A stretch of DNA of 64,000 nucleotides, taken from NCBI GenBank assembly GCA_024234615.1, contig JACKNY010000001.1:1516501-1580500 (forward strand). The letters run 5' to 3'. Position 1 is the stretch's first letter. Every line of letters starts with the position of its first letter. A program made the position numbers and the translations under genes. Source of the stretch: Pseudomonadales bacterium (GTDB lineage: Bacteria; Pseudomonadota; Gammaproteobacteria; Pseudomonadales; IMCC2047). The notes beneath the pieces were generated by a model that was not told the origin of the DNA, ran no database searches, and saw nothing but the letters and a program-made list of their open reading frames with translations. Below, piece by piece: positions 1-8,332 of this stretch.

Positions 1-861
1 CAGCAGATAATGGATATCGCTATCATCGATTTGCAGCTGAGCAAGGCGGGCGCCCGTCATTCTGGCGAGTTCTTGCATGGGTTCCAACTCCATTTTTGCA
101 ATTACGATTTCCTGGCCCTGCTTCAAAAACCCCTGTTCGGGTATGGGAATTGGCCCACCCTCTGGGGTGCCTACCGCCAACACACTCAAATGATGTGTCT
201 TTAATATATCGGATAGCTCATTGGCGTCTTCACTGCTGATGCCGTCGGTGATCAAAAGAATACGCCCCTCGTTAATGCCACCATCTTTTAGCAATTGTTG
301 CGCGAGCTTGAGAGCAAGGTCAGGGCGGCTGCCAAGGGCTGGCATGAGCAGGGGCGAAAGCGCTGGCACCATGGCCTTGATGGTGTGGGTATCGTCGGTG
401 AGCGGCGCAACGATATGGGCATCACCGGCATAGACAACCAATGCCGTTTGGCCCTGATCTCTTTGATCCAGGATGTCGATTAACTTGTGCTGTGCTTTTA
501 TCAACCGTGAGGGTGGAATATCGTTAGACTGCATGGAGAGTGATAAATCCAGCAGAATCACCAGCGCGTCTTCTTTCTTGTGTACAGGCTGCGGAATTTT
601 TTTCCACACGGGCCCTGCCAGAGCAATGGCCGTCAACAAAAGGCTAATAATAACGAGATAGAAGGGTAACCGGCTGCTTTTCACGCTTTGTTGTTCGAGC
701 AGGTAGCCTAACAGGTGCCGATCGATTGCCTGCGCCCAACTGGAGCTTTGCTCGTGATAATGTTTTGACCAGTGATAGATGACCGGAACCAGCAGTAGCA
801 ATAGCAGCCAATACGGTCGTAGAAAGTGGAACTGGGATAGTTCTACAATAAAATCAGACAT
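1..861 (-). CDS. batB: BatB-like VWA membrane protein, partial (3' end outside window)
   Basis: The 287 readable codons run from an ATG at 861 to the window edge without a stop, so the C-terminus is missing. The N-terminus has a hydrophobic segment rich in leucine (about residues 13-27) and a second near residues 69-86. A von Willebrand A domain follows, with the metal-binding start LLDLSLSMQ (DxSxS form). This is the layout of BatB, a membrane-anchored VWA protein; family members often carry TPR repeats at the missing C-terminal end. The start overlaps the stop of the upstream batA by eight bases (ATGTCTGA), which indicates translational coupling. The role in stress or envelope maintenance is inferred from the family and is poorly defined even in studied bacteria. 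Confidence 0.88.
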   Translation of the reverse strand, partial: MSDFIVELSQFHFLRPYWLLLLLLVPVIYHWSKHYHEQSSSWAQAIDRHLLGYLLEQQSVKSSRLPFYLVIISLLLTAIALAGPVWKKIPQPVHKKEDALVILLDLSLSMQSNDIPPSRLIKAQHKLIDILDQRDQGQTALVVYAGDAHIVAPLTDDTHTIKAMVPALSPLLMPALGSRPDLALKLAQQLLKDGGINEGRILLITDGISSEDANELSDILKTHHLSVLAVGTPEGGPIPIPEQGFLKQGQEIVIAKMELEPMQELARMTGARLAQLQIDDSDIHYLL

Positions 862-1909
862 CGAGCACCCCCTCTGATGAGGGTTTCCCTAATTTGTGTT
901 TCACAAGAGGGTAAAATTTAATCAGGCTAATAACCAGACTTAACAGCAGAAACAGGGATAAGGGCCAGATAAATAGAGAGCGCACTGGGTTAAATGTTTC
1001 GGCTTCTTGTTCAATAGGTTCGATTTGATCCAATAGGGCGTATATCTGCTGCAGTTCCTGCGTGTTGTGAGCACGAAAATACTGGCCACCAGTTTGCTTA
1101 GCAATATGTTGCAACATAGCCTCATCTAAATCTGCTGAGGGGTTCATCGTTCTACGGCCAAATAATCCACCGAAGGGACTCGATACCTCCATTTCACTGG
1201 CACCGACGCCGATAGTATGTATTTTTACCTGTTCAGAGAGGGCAATTTCAGTGGCTTTTTCTGGTGTGATTTGACCCGCTGTGTTCGCACCGTCAGTAAG
1301 CAAAATCAGTAACCGGTTGGTTTCAGGGCGGTTACGAAGCCGCTTGGTGGCCAGCCCAATGGCATCGCCTATGGCGGTTTGTTCACCGGCAAAACCGATC
1401 TGAGATTCGTTTAGGAGGGTTTCAACTGCGTGCCGGTCAAAGGTGAGGGGTGCTTGCAAATAGGCCTGCGTGCCAAACAATATCAGCCCGAGACGATCAC
1501 CTTTGCGCTGCGCAATAAAATCTCCTAAAACTTCTTTAACTACGTCTAAGCGCGTCACTGGCTTATTGTTGAGAGTTAAATCTTCGCGCTTCATGCTGCC
1601 CGATATATCCACAGCTATCATTAGATCGCGACCGCTGGTCGGTAAACTGACGGGGTCACCAATCCACTCTGGTCTTGCCGCCGCAATAATTAAGGCAACC
1701 CAGGCGCTTAGAAGCAAAATATGTACAATATTGAAGGCCCGCTTAATACCCTTGTTTGTTGGGGAATATCCGTTTGCAAGACTGGCCAGCTGTTGGTAAA
1801 AGGGTACGCGCAAAGCGGCATCATCCCTTCGCGCTGCTGGCAGTAGATAATAAACCAGTAGCGGTAAGGGCAGCAGCAATAATGCTAATGGCCAGGCTAA
1901 CTCAATCAT
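854..1909 (-). CDS. batA: BatA-like VWA domain membrane protein
   Basis: A 351-residue protein starting at MIELAWP. I prefer this ATG over one ten codons upstream because AGGAAG lies just before it and the start then overlaps the previous gene by four bases. A hydrophobic segment lies at about residues 5-23 and another at 60-78. The VWA domain follows with the metal-binding motif DISGSMK at residues 101-107, and a last membrane span sits near the C-terminus. This three-span-plus-VWA architecture is typical of BatA. It is the fourth gene of a tightly packed operon with a MoxR ATPase, DUF58 and DUF4381 upstream and batB downstream. MoxR ATPases are thought to act as chaperones for such VWA proteins; the client is unknown here. 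Confidence 0.93.
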   Translation of the reverse strand: MIELAWPLALLLLPLPLLVYYLLPAARRDDAALRVPFYQQLASLANGYSPTNKGIKRAFNIVHILLLSAWVALIIAAARPEWIGDPVSLPTSGRDLMIAVDISGSMKREDLTLNNKPVTRLDVVKEVLGDFIAQRKGDRLGLILFGTQAYLQAPLTFDRHAVETLLNESQIGFAGEQTAIGDAIGLATKRLRNRPETNRLLILLTDGANTAGQITPEKATEIALSEQVKIHTIGVGASEMEVSSPFGGLFGRRTMNPSADLDEAMLQHIAKQTGGQYFRAHNTQELQQIYALLDQIEPIEQEAETFNPVRSLFIWPLSLFLLLSLVISLIKFYPLVKHKLGKPSSEGVLDV

Positions 1910-2388
1910 TGGTGCTTCCTTATCCATTGAGCAACACATTGCTGGAGCTCGTTCGCATCCCTATCGCTAAACGACAGCTCTTGGCTATAAGGGGCGGAAA
2001 TCAACACTTTGCCTACTCCTTGGGAAAACGCTTGTGTATTTCCACGCTCATCCAAAAACGCCAACCAGGCAGAATCGGTTAAGCGCGCCACTGAATTTTT
2101 ACCATAACAAACTACCGAAACTTGTTTTAATAACCTATTGATTTTTTTTGAATACTCTATTGTATTCTTTTGGCTTTGATACTCTAAGTAAATACGGTTT
2201 AACTCTTTGCGTGCAAGTCGACGATACTGTTTTTTTATGACTTGGCGGTGTATGAAATAGGCCAGAGCAATTAAGCAAAACAGCACAAAAATAGCCAGTA
2301 TCCACCAACCTATCGCGGGAGGCCAAAAGGAGACTGGTGCCGGCAGATGTATCTCTCTGAGCTGCGCAAGTGGATCCGTCGGATTCAT
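1906..2388 (-). CDS. DUF4381 domain membrane protein
   Basis: A 160-residue protein with one clear membrane span at about residues 24-45, followed by a basic stretch and a helical C-terminal domain. Short N-terminal motifs such as LREIHLP and the sequence W-W-I-L before the span match the DUF4381 family. That family is found almost only between DUF58 and batA genes in MoxR operons. It overlaps DUF58 upstream and batA downstream by four bases each, so it is translated as part of the same unit. No enzymatic motif is visible. It is probably a membrane partner in the MoxR/VWA complex (inference). Confidence 0.85.
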   Translation of the reverse strand: MNPTDPLAQLREIHLPAPVSFWPPAIGWWILAIFVLFCLIALAYFIHRQVIKKQYRRLARKELNRIYLEYQSQKNTIEYSKKINRLLKQVSVVCYGKNSVARLTDSAWLAFLDERGNTQAFSQGVGKVLISAPYSQELSFSDRDANELQQCVAQWIRKHQ

Positions 2389-3350
2389 GGCTTGTTCAAA
2401 GGCTCCCTAATACCTAACCCCGACATCAGGCCGGTTAATAGGTCTTGGTCTGTGCGTAGTTTGACTAAAGGTATTTTGAGCTGATCTAACCGGCTTTGAA
2501 GCAGGTTGATTTTCCCTCCAAAAATTTGTGCATAGGTTGCTCTGACCTGCTCGTCGTGTAGATTAATTTGCGCGCGCTGAGCTCCATCACTAATAGCGTA
2601 GGTACCTGGTGGAGGCAGTTGTTCCTCTAAGCGGTCGTAGATCAATACACAGACGACATCGTTATGTTTTGAGAGCTGATAGAGATGACTTCGGGAAGGT
2701 TCATCAAAATCAGCAAAGTCACTAATGACAAATAACTCGCTGCCAGGCTTAAGTATCCGACGTGCCTGCTGCAAGCTGTCCGCGAGAGTATAACTAACCT
2801 TGGGTGTATTTTTTAGGTTTAGCGCATGGTTGTATTCAAGGAGTGTTTCTGTCAGCTGCAACACCGTATGATAACTGCGCCTAGGCCTAATATCACGGTG
2901 TTGGGCATCGGCAAAAACAATACCGCCAATCCGATCACCGCGTGCTAGGGCGGACCAAGCGAGTAGGGCTGCGGCGCGTGCAGCAACAACAGATTTGAAG
3001 GCAACGTGGCTGCCAAAAAACATTGATTGGCTCTGATCCACAATTACCAGTGCCGGACGTTCGCGTTCCTCGGTATAGAGCTTGGTATGGGGGCGCCCGG
3101 TACGAGCGGTAACGCGCCAATCGATAGTGCGAATATCGTCACCGGCCTGGTAGGCGCGCACTTCGGCAAAATCGATACCCCGACCCCTAAACGTTGAGGA
3201 ATGCATGCCCGCCTGCAAGCTGAGAATTTTACGTTGCTTTGATAGTTTTAAATCTCTCGCCATTAACCGGCAGCGCAGCAGATTCTCTAACGTCGCATAG
3301 ACATTGCTGTCTTCATCGGAAGCGTTATGCAGTGCTGCTTCAGGTGTCAT
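2385..3350 (-). CDS. DUF58 domain protein (VWA-like fold)
   Basis: A 321-residue soluble protein. The signature block of DUF58 is visible near residues 50-85 (GRGIDFAEVRAYQAGDDIR followed by IDW and a conserved arginine). A VWA-like segment follows, beginning VIVDQSQSM and keeping a DxSxS-type metal site. It lies three bases after the moxR stop codon and overlaps the DUF4381 gene by four bases. In the family, DUF58 proteins are the constant partner of MoxR ATPases. No signal peptide or membrane span is seen, so it is presumably cytoplasmic and linked to the membrane via DUF4381, BatA and BatB. Confidence 0.92.
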   Translation of the reverse strand: MTPEAALHNASDEDSNVYATLENLLRCRLMARDLKLSKQRKILSLQAGMHSSTFRGRGIDFAEVRAYQAGDDIRTIDWRVTARTGRPHTKLYTEERERPALVIVDQSQSMFFGSHVAFKSVVAARAAALLAWSALARGDRIGGIVFADAQHRDIRPRRSYHTVLQLTETLLEYNHALNLKNTPKVSYTLADSLQQARRILKPGSELFVISDFADFDEPSRSHLYQLSKHNDVVCVLIYDRLEEQLPPPGTYAISDGAQRAQINLHDEQVRATYAQIFGGKINLLQSRLDQLKIPLVKLRTDQDLLTGLMSGLGIREPLNKP

Positions 3351-3353
3351 AAC

Positions 3354-4316
3354 TTAAGGCGCGGGAACTGAATCTAATAACGAGTCAATAATGCTGTCTT
3401 TGCGATAGCCATTAGCTTCAGCTTCAAAGCTGAGAATAATGCGATGCCGAATCACATCGTGAACAATGGCTTGTACGTCATCAGGCGTCACAAAATCCTT
3501 ACCCTGCAACCAGGCATGGGCTCGTGCACAGCGATCCAGGGAAATGGTGGCGCGTGGACTGGCGCCATATTCGATCCAATTCGCCAACTCCGGGTTATAG
3601 GCCTGCGCCTCGCGCGTTGCCATCACCAGCTGCACAATATACTCCTCAACCGTCTCGGACATATGGATCGACAACACTTCTTTGCGCGCGCTAAAAACGC
3701 TTTCCTGGGAGAGTACGGTTGTACTTCCTGTGATGGCTTGCGCCAAGGCTTCGCCTCTGACTAATTTTAAGATCCGGCGCTCTGTCTCTATATCCGGATA
3801 ATCGATAGTTACATGCATTAAGAAACGGTCGAGCTGTGCTTCTGGCAAAGGGTAGGTGCCTTCTTGTTCAATCGGGTTTTGGGTAGCCATCACCATAAAT
3901 AATTCAGGTAAAGGGTAAGTTACCCGGCCAACACTCACCTGGCGTTCTGCCATGGCCTCAAGTAAAGCCGACTGCACCTTGGCTGGGGCCCGGTTAATTT
4001 CATCCGCTAATACCAGATTATGGAAAATAGGGCCCTGTTGAAAATTAAAACTACCGTCTTCAGGACGAAAAATCTCTGTACCGGTGATATCAGAGGGTAG
4101 CAGGTCCGGGGTGAATTGAATGCGGTGAAAATCCGCCTCTATACCTTCGGATAAACATTTGATGGCACGGGTTTTGGCCAAACCTGGCGCACCTTCCACC
4201 AGCAAATGGCCATCGGCTAGTAGTGCGATCAGCAAGCGGTCAACCAAATGCTCCTGTCCGATGATTTGCTGCGATAAGCCCTGTTTTAATTGTTGAAATG
4301 CTAATTTCGTATCCAT
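3354..4316 (-). CDS. moxR: MoxR-family AAA+ ATPase
   Basis: A 320-residue AAA+ ATPase. The Walker A motif GAPGLAKT spans residues 43-50, Walker B LVLADE residues 101-106, and a sensor-1 block (MATQNPIEQEGTYPLPEAQ) lies around residues 143-161. It is the first gene of the five-gene minus-strand operon ending in batB. No convincing Shine-Dalgarno sequence precedes the ATG; the bases just upstream are CTCAACAA. MoxR proteins are thought to be ATP-driven chaperones that activate or assemble metalloenzymes and envelope complexes. The substrate cannot be read from the sequence. Confidence 0.95.
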   Translation of the reverse strand: MDTKLAFQQLKQGLSQQIIGQEHLVDRLLIALLADGHLLVEGAPGLAKTRAIKCLSEGIEADFHRIQFTPDLLPSDITGTEIFRPEDGSFNFQQGPIFHNLVLADEINRAPAKVQSALLEAMAERQVSVGRVTYPLPELFMVMATQNPIEQEGTYPLPEAQLDRFLMHVTIDYPDIETERRILKLVRGEALAQAITGSTTVLSQESVFSARKEVLSIHMSETVEEYIVQLVMATREAQAYNPELANWIEYGASPRATISLDRCARAHAWLQGKDFVTPDDVQAIVHDVIRHRIILSFEAEANGYRKDSIIDSLLDSVPAP

Positions 4317-4691
4317 TTGTTGAGAGGGTAGCCTTTTGAAAAGTGGTGATTTTATCTAACCAGAAAGTTTCGTCCAGTATTGAAGCGATTATAGATACAA
4401 ACGCTGTCTAAAAGTTCGCTGGTTAGACAGGGAAAGGCATAAAAATCGCTAATATCATCGAATAGTAAAACCAATTGCGTTAGGTTCTTTGCTACGAGAA
4501 CTGAGTTATCGTAATAGTGGGAGTGCAAGGCTGAGCAATTGTTATGATGAATAACTTGTCGAAGCGGAGGAGTCGATCCAAGGACATTTGGAGGCAGTGC
4601 AAAATCCAGCCATTTAGACGCAAGCACTGCCGTGCTTTTGCCGTTGACATTCAGAGTTTTAACACTGACACCAAATATCGCTCATAGATAA
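4317..4691. other. 375-bp gap without a convincing gene
   Basis: This stretch lies between the start of moxR and the stop of the exported methyltransferase, so it must hold the promoter of the moxR operon. A 91-codon minus-strand frame beginning with GTG at 4627 is open, but it has no recognisable domain, no clear ribosome-binding site and an odd composition. I see no hairpin with a T-run and no obvious sigma-70 promoter that I would defend. Confidence 0.5.
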
Positions 4692-5534
4692 TCAGGGTTT
4701 CATGAAGACTAATGTCATGCGATCACTCTCACCAATATCCCGATATTTCTGCTCGTTGCCGTCACCGGCTCGCAGCGAAGGAGGAAGCGACCACACGCCT
4801 TTTTTATAATCCTTGGTATCTTTAGGATTGGCATTTATTTCGGATCGTCCAATCAGTTTAAAGCCAGCTTTTTCTGCCAAAGCAATCACATAGTCTTCAC
4901 GCACATAACCACTTTGCGCTTTGGGGTCCTGAGGTTGATCGTTACTGGCGCGGTGCTCTACCACACCCAAAATACCACCTGGTTTTAAGGTAGTATAGAA
5001 AGCAGTGAAGGCCGCATCGGCGGAGCCACTACCGACCCAATTATGTACATTGCGAAATGTCAGCACCATATCTGCACTGCCGGCAGGGGCTATAGCAACT
5101 TTTGTCGGTGGTGAAAATTCCGTAACGTTAATTCGATCGTAGACATCTGGGCGTGCCTTAATTTTTTTGTTAAAAGCGACCAAGTTACGTACCACGTAAT
5201 CAGTTTTCGAGCTTTGATCGTAGCTTGCGGCATAGTATTTACCATGATCTCGCAGATAGGGCGCGAGCAATTCCATATACCAACCGCTGCCGCCGGGAGA
5301 AATTTCAACCACTGTCATTTCCGGGGTGACGCCGAAGAACATGAGGGTTTCCAATGGGTGCCTGGCAGCGTCACGAGCTTTATTGTTAGGGTCGCGATGG
5401 TCGCCATTGATGATTTGGTTTAAGAGCTCTTTATTGTCGCTATGTGCCTGCAGGGCAGTACTTTGGAAAACAATGGAGAGCAGAAAGGCAATTAACGTGG
5501 AATGCAGGGTAGTTTTAAAACCGATTATTGACAT
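4692..5534 (-). CDS. Exported class I SAM-dependent methyltransferase-like protein
   Basis: A 280-residue protein with an N-terminal signal peptide (hydrophobic core about residues 10-28, likely cleavage after ALQA). A methyltransferase-like fold follows: a glycine-rich loop VEISPGGSGW around residue 77, an acidic second-strand end, and the LTFRNVHNW block around residue 160. It resembles the predicted methyltransferases of COG4798, which commonly carry signal peptides. An exported SAM-dependent enzyme is puzzling because the periplasm lacks a known SAM pool, so the real ligand is uncertain. It is divergent from the TonB receptor gene and may share its control region. Confidence 0.82.
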   Translation of the reverse strand: MSIIGFKTTLHSTLIAFLLSIVFQSTALQAHSDNKELLNQIINGDHRDPNNKARDAARHPLETLMFFGVTPEMTVVEISPGGSGWYMELLAPYLRDHGKYYAASYDQSSKTDYVVRNLVAFNKKIKARPDVYDRINVTEFSPPTKVAIAPAGSADMVLTFRNVHNWVGSGSADAAFTAFYTTLKPGGILGVVEHRASNDQPQDPKAQSGYVREDYVIALAEKAGFKLIGRSEINANPKDTKDYKKGVWSLPPSLRAGDGNEQKYRDIGESDRMTLVFMKP

Positions 5535-5758
5535 AGCAGATATCCTTTTATGGCTGAACGCATGCAGGCTATTAGAGAATAATAAAAAATAAAGTTCAAT
5601 GAACCTTTTTCAAAATACGTTACAGCCCAATTATTACACCCCTACTTTCGGGTGGGTAGCGGGTGAATCAAAACACTTATTTCGCGCGGTTATTATTTGT
5701 ACGCGTATTCTCTACTATTTATTTCACATTAATAACTAATAAGTGGAAGGGGGGAGTG

Positions 5759-8206
5759 ATGAAAAAAATAATGTCTAAAGGGTTCGAGAAAAATGCGCTG
5801 TTATCGGCGGTGAGTGTTGCTTCGTTGAGTCTTGGTTTAGTCTCTTTAGCCGATGCGGCCCAAGTATTAGAGGAAATTGTTGTCACCGCACAAAAGCATG
5901 CGCAAAGCATCAATGACGTAGGTATTACCGTCAATGCCTTCTCCGGAGAAGTTATAAAGGATCTTGGTGTCGCTTCAGCTGAAGATATCGCGCAATTTAC
6001 CCCTGGTCTGACGGTTAATGAAACGGCGGCGACCGGTGTACCGCTCTACACGATTCGCGGCATTGGTTTTCAGGACTACTCAACTGCCGCGTCCTCGACC
6101 GTAGGTCTCTATTTTGATGAAGTGGCGATTCCCTACACCGTTATGAGCCGAGGGGTGGTATTCGATGTGGAGCGCATTGAGGTATTAAAGGGACCGCAAG
6201 GGGATCTCTATGGCCGTAATACTACCGCCGGGCAAATTAACTTTATCAGCAAGAAGCCAACGGAAGAATTCGCCGCCGGTGTGACTGCCAGCTATGGCCG
6301 TTTCGATCAGTTGGATTTAGAGGGTTTCATCAATGGCAGCTTGTCGGATGCCTTGCAGGCACGCGTCGCCTTTAAAACCAGCCAATCCAGTGAAGGCTGG
6401 CAGAAAAGCCAGACCAGAAATGATGAGCTGGGCGAAAAAGACACCAATGCTATTCGGGCGATGTTTAACTTTAATCTCTCCGATACACTAAGTGCCTTAC
6501 TCAACTTGCATTATGTGGAAGATCAGTCCGACAACAAGGCAAACACAGCCTATAACGGTACGCTGTCTGGTCTCGCGGAATTTAATAATCCTTATACACC
6601 GTTGGAGAATTATTTCCTGCCGACCGGCTCGAATTTTGGTGAAACACCACCTTGGTATTCCACCGGGGACAACCGGGCAGCGGACTGGACCAATAGTTAT
6701 ACCAGCCCAGTCACCGGTAAAACCTGGGACATCCGGCCACAACGCGACAATGAGCTGAAAGGGCTGTCGCTGAAACTGGAATGGGACTTAGGGAATATGA
6801 CGCTCACTTCAATTACGGGTTATGACGATTTTGAGCGCCAAGAATCGAACGATTGGGATGGCGGTTTCTTTAATGATTCTAGCAATATTAACACTACGGA
6901 TTTACAGGTGTTTTCGCAGGAGCTGCGCCTGTCAGGCCAGACCGATAAACTACTTTGGATCGCCGGGCTGTATTACTCCGAAGATGAAATGGATGAGTAC
7001 TACCATTACTTCATGTCGGATTCGGTATTTGGCTTAGGTTCGATCCCTTGGGGAGTTGGTCTCTTTGCAGGCACGCCAATTTTGGAACTGGACACCAAAT
7101 ACTCTCAGGAAACAGAGTCACAAGCAGTGTTTGGGCATGTTGAATGGCAGTTCACCGACAAAATGCGCCTAACTGTCGGCTTGCGTTATACCGAAGAAGA
7201 GCGCGATTGGCAGGGTTGTACCTTTGTTGCTAATGACGGCAGTCTAGCGGGCTTTTTAAACGCCCAGTTTGGCACCACTGTCGGCGCGGGAGACTGTGGC
7301 ACCATCGATGATGATCCGAATTCGCCGACCTATATCTTTGCTTTGATTGGCGGGCCCAATGTCAACGACGCTTTCCACGTTTACAAGGACAGTATCAGCA
7401 CGGAAAAATGGATGGGCAAACTCGGTATTGATTACGCCATTACAGAAGACCTGTTGGTTTATGCGACCTACTCTAACGCTTTTAAATCTGGTGGATTTAA
7501 TGGTGCCAATTCGAACACCACGTTACAGCTCAAACCCTACAAAGAGGAAGAGGTAACTGCCTTAGAAATCGGGATTAAAAGCACTTTGCTGGATGGCTCG
7601 ATGCAAATGAACTTTGCGGCGTTCTGGTATGACTATGAAGATAAACAAGAGCAGGATTTGGCGGTCGCCTTCGTCGGCAATATCGGCGGTTTAACCAATG
7701 TGCCAGAGTCGCGCATTAACGGTGCTGAGTTGGATATGCAGTGGGTTCCGCTGGAGGGTTTGACCATCAACCTTGGGGTTGCGTACCTGGATACGTTAGT
7801 TGAAAAATGGAACGCCACCTCAAATACCAGCGTTTGGCCAACCATCGTTACTTTTGACGCTTCTGGCCGTGAATTAGCACAATCGCCGGAGTGGACATAC
7901 AACGCAATGGCTCATTATGAATGGGCGCTAGGAGATGCGCTAATGATGGAAGTGGGTGCCGATTTCAACTTTACCGATGAAACCTCCGGTGGCGCCAAAC
8001 CCGAAGATGCAACGGACGACTACAGCATTTACAACGCGCGCATCGGCATTAAAGACGTCGATGGTAAATGGCGTGCCTTGCTTTGGGGACGCAATATCAC
8101 GGATGAAGATTACTATCCGGCAGCTTACGCCGGAGGCAATGGCCCTTACGTCCGCAGTATGGGCATGCCAGTAACCTACGGTGTCACCGTTAACTACAAC
8201 TTCTAG
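5759..8206 (+). CDS. TonB-dependent outer-membrane receptor
   Basis: An 815-residue receptor from the ATG at 5759, which is preceded by GGGGGAG; an open frame extends 32 codons further but gives no signal peptide. A signal sequence covers about residues 1-33 (cleavage near ADA). The mature N-terminus carries a TonB-box-like LEEIVVTAQK and then the plug domain, including GVPLYTIRGIGFQD and VERIEVLKGPQGDLYGRN. The rest is a 22-strand-type beta barrel ending in the aromatic residue F (NYNF), as expected for outer-membrane insertion. The substrate is unknown. The downstream amidohydrolase and deacetylase suggest an organic, possibly acylated, ligand rather than iron, but siderophore uptake cannot be excluded. 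Confidence 0.95.
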   Translation: MKKIMSKGFEKNALLSAVSVASLSLGLVSLADAAQVLEEIVVTAQKHAQSINDVGITVNAFSGEVIKDLGVASAEDIAQFTPGLTVNETAATGVPLYTIRGIGFQDYSTAASSTVGLYFDEVAIPYTVMSRGVVFDVERIEVLKGPQGDLYGRNTTAGQINFISKKPTEEFAAGVTASYGRFDQLDLEGFINGSLSDALQARVAFKTSQSSEGWQKSQTRNDELGEKDTNAIRAMFNFNLSDTLSALLNLHYVEDQSDNKANTAYNGTLSGLAEFNNPYTPLENYFLPTGSNFGETPPWYSTGDNRAADWTNSYTSPVTGKTWDIRPQRDNELKGLSLKLEWDLGNMTLTSITGYDDFERQESNDWDGGFFNDSSNINTTDLQVFSQELRLSGQTDKLLWIAGLYYSEDEMDEYYHYFMSDSVFGLGSIPWGVGLFAGTPILELDTKYSQETESQAVFGHVEWQFTDKMRLTVGLRYTEEERDWQGCTFVANDGSLAGFLNAQFGTTVGAGDCGTIDDDPNSPTYIFALIGGPNVNDAFHVYKDSISTEKWMGKLGIDYAITEDLLVYATYSNAFKSGGFNGANSNTTLQLKPYKEEEVTALEIGIKSTLLDGSMQMNFAAFWYDYEDKQEQDLAVAFVGNIGGLTNVPESRINGAELDMQWVPLEGLTINLGVAYLDTLVEKWNATSNTSVWPTIVTFDASGRELAQSPEWTYNAMAHYEWALGDALMMEVGADFNFTDETSGGAKPEDATDDYSIYNARIGIKDVDGKWRALLWGRNITDEDYYPAAYAGGNGPYVRSMGMPVTYGVTVNYNF

Positions 8207-8237
8207 GCAAATAGACTCCCTCTGTCGTAGTCGATTC

Positions 8238-8261
8238 GGCCCGGTTTTGCCGGGCCTTTTT
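8238..8261 (+). terminator. Rho-independent terminator after the TonB receptor
   Basis: A perfect seven-base-pair GC-rich stem (GGCCCGG at 8238-8244 with CCGGGCC at 8250-8256), a TTTTG loop and a run of five T. It lies about 30 bases after the receptor stop codon, so the receptor transcript probably ends here and the amidohydrolase has its own promoter or relies on read-through. Confidence 0.92.
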
Positions 8262-8274
8262 CACCCTTAACCAA

Positions 8275-8290
8275 GGTTGTCCAAACAACC
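8275..8290. repeat. Short perfect inverted repeat before the amidohydrolase
   Basis: GGTTGT-CCAA-ACAACC, a six-base-pair inverted repeat lying about 40 bases before the amidohydrolase start. It has no T-run, so it is more likely an operator half-site pair or a leader hairpin than a terminator. Function not known. Confidence 0.4.
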
Positions 8291-8332
8291 GATTATTTAT
8301 TAACAAATGAGCCTGTCAGCGAGTAACCTAAG

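Noticed and set aside
4352..4627. 91-codon minus-strand ORF between moxR and the methyltransferase
   Set aside because: GTG start, no clear ribosome-binding site, no recognisable domain and odd composition. Treated as a chance frame in a control region.
5663..5758. Upstream extension of the TonB receptor frame
   Set aside because: The extra 32 residues would put a non-signal-like stretch ahead of the signal peptide; the ATG at 5759 has the purine-rich ribosome-binding site.
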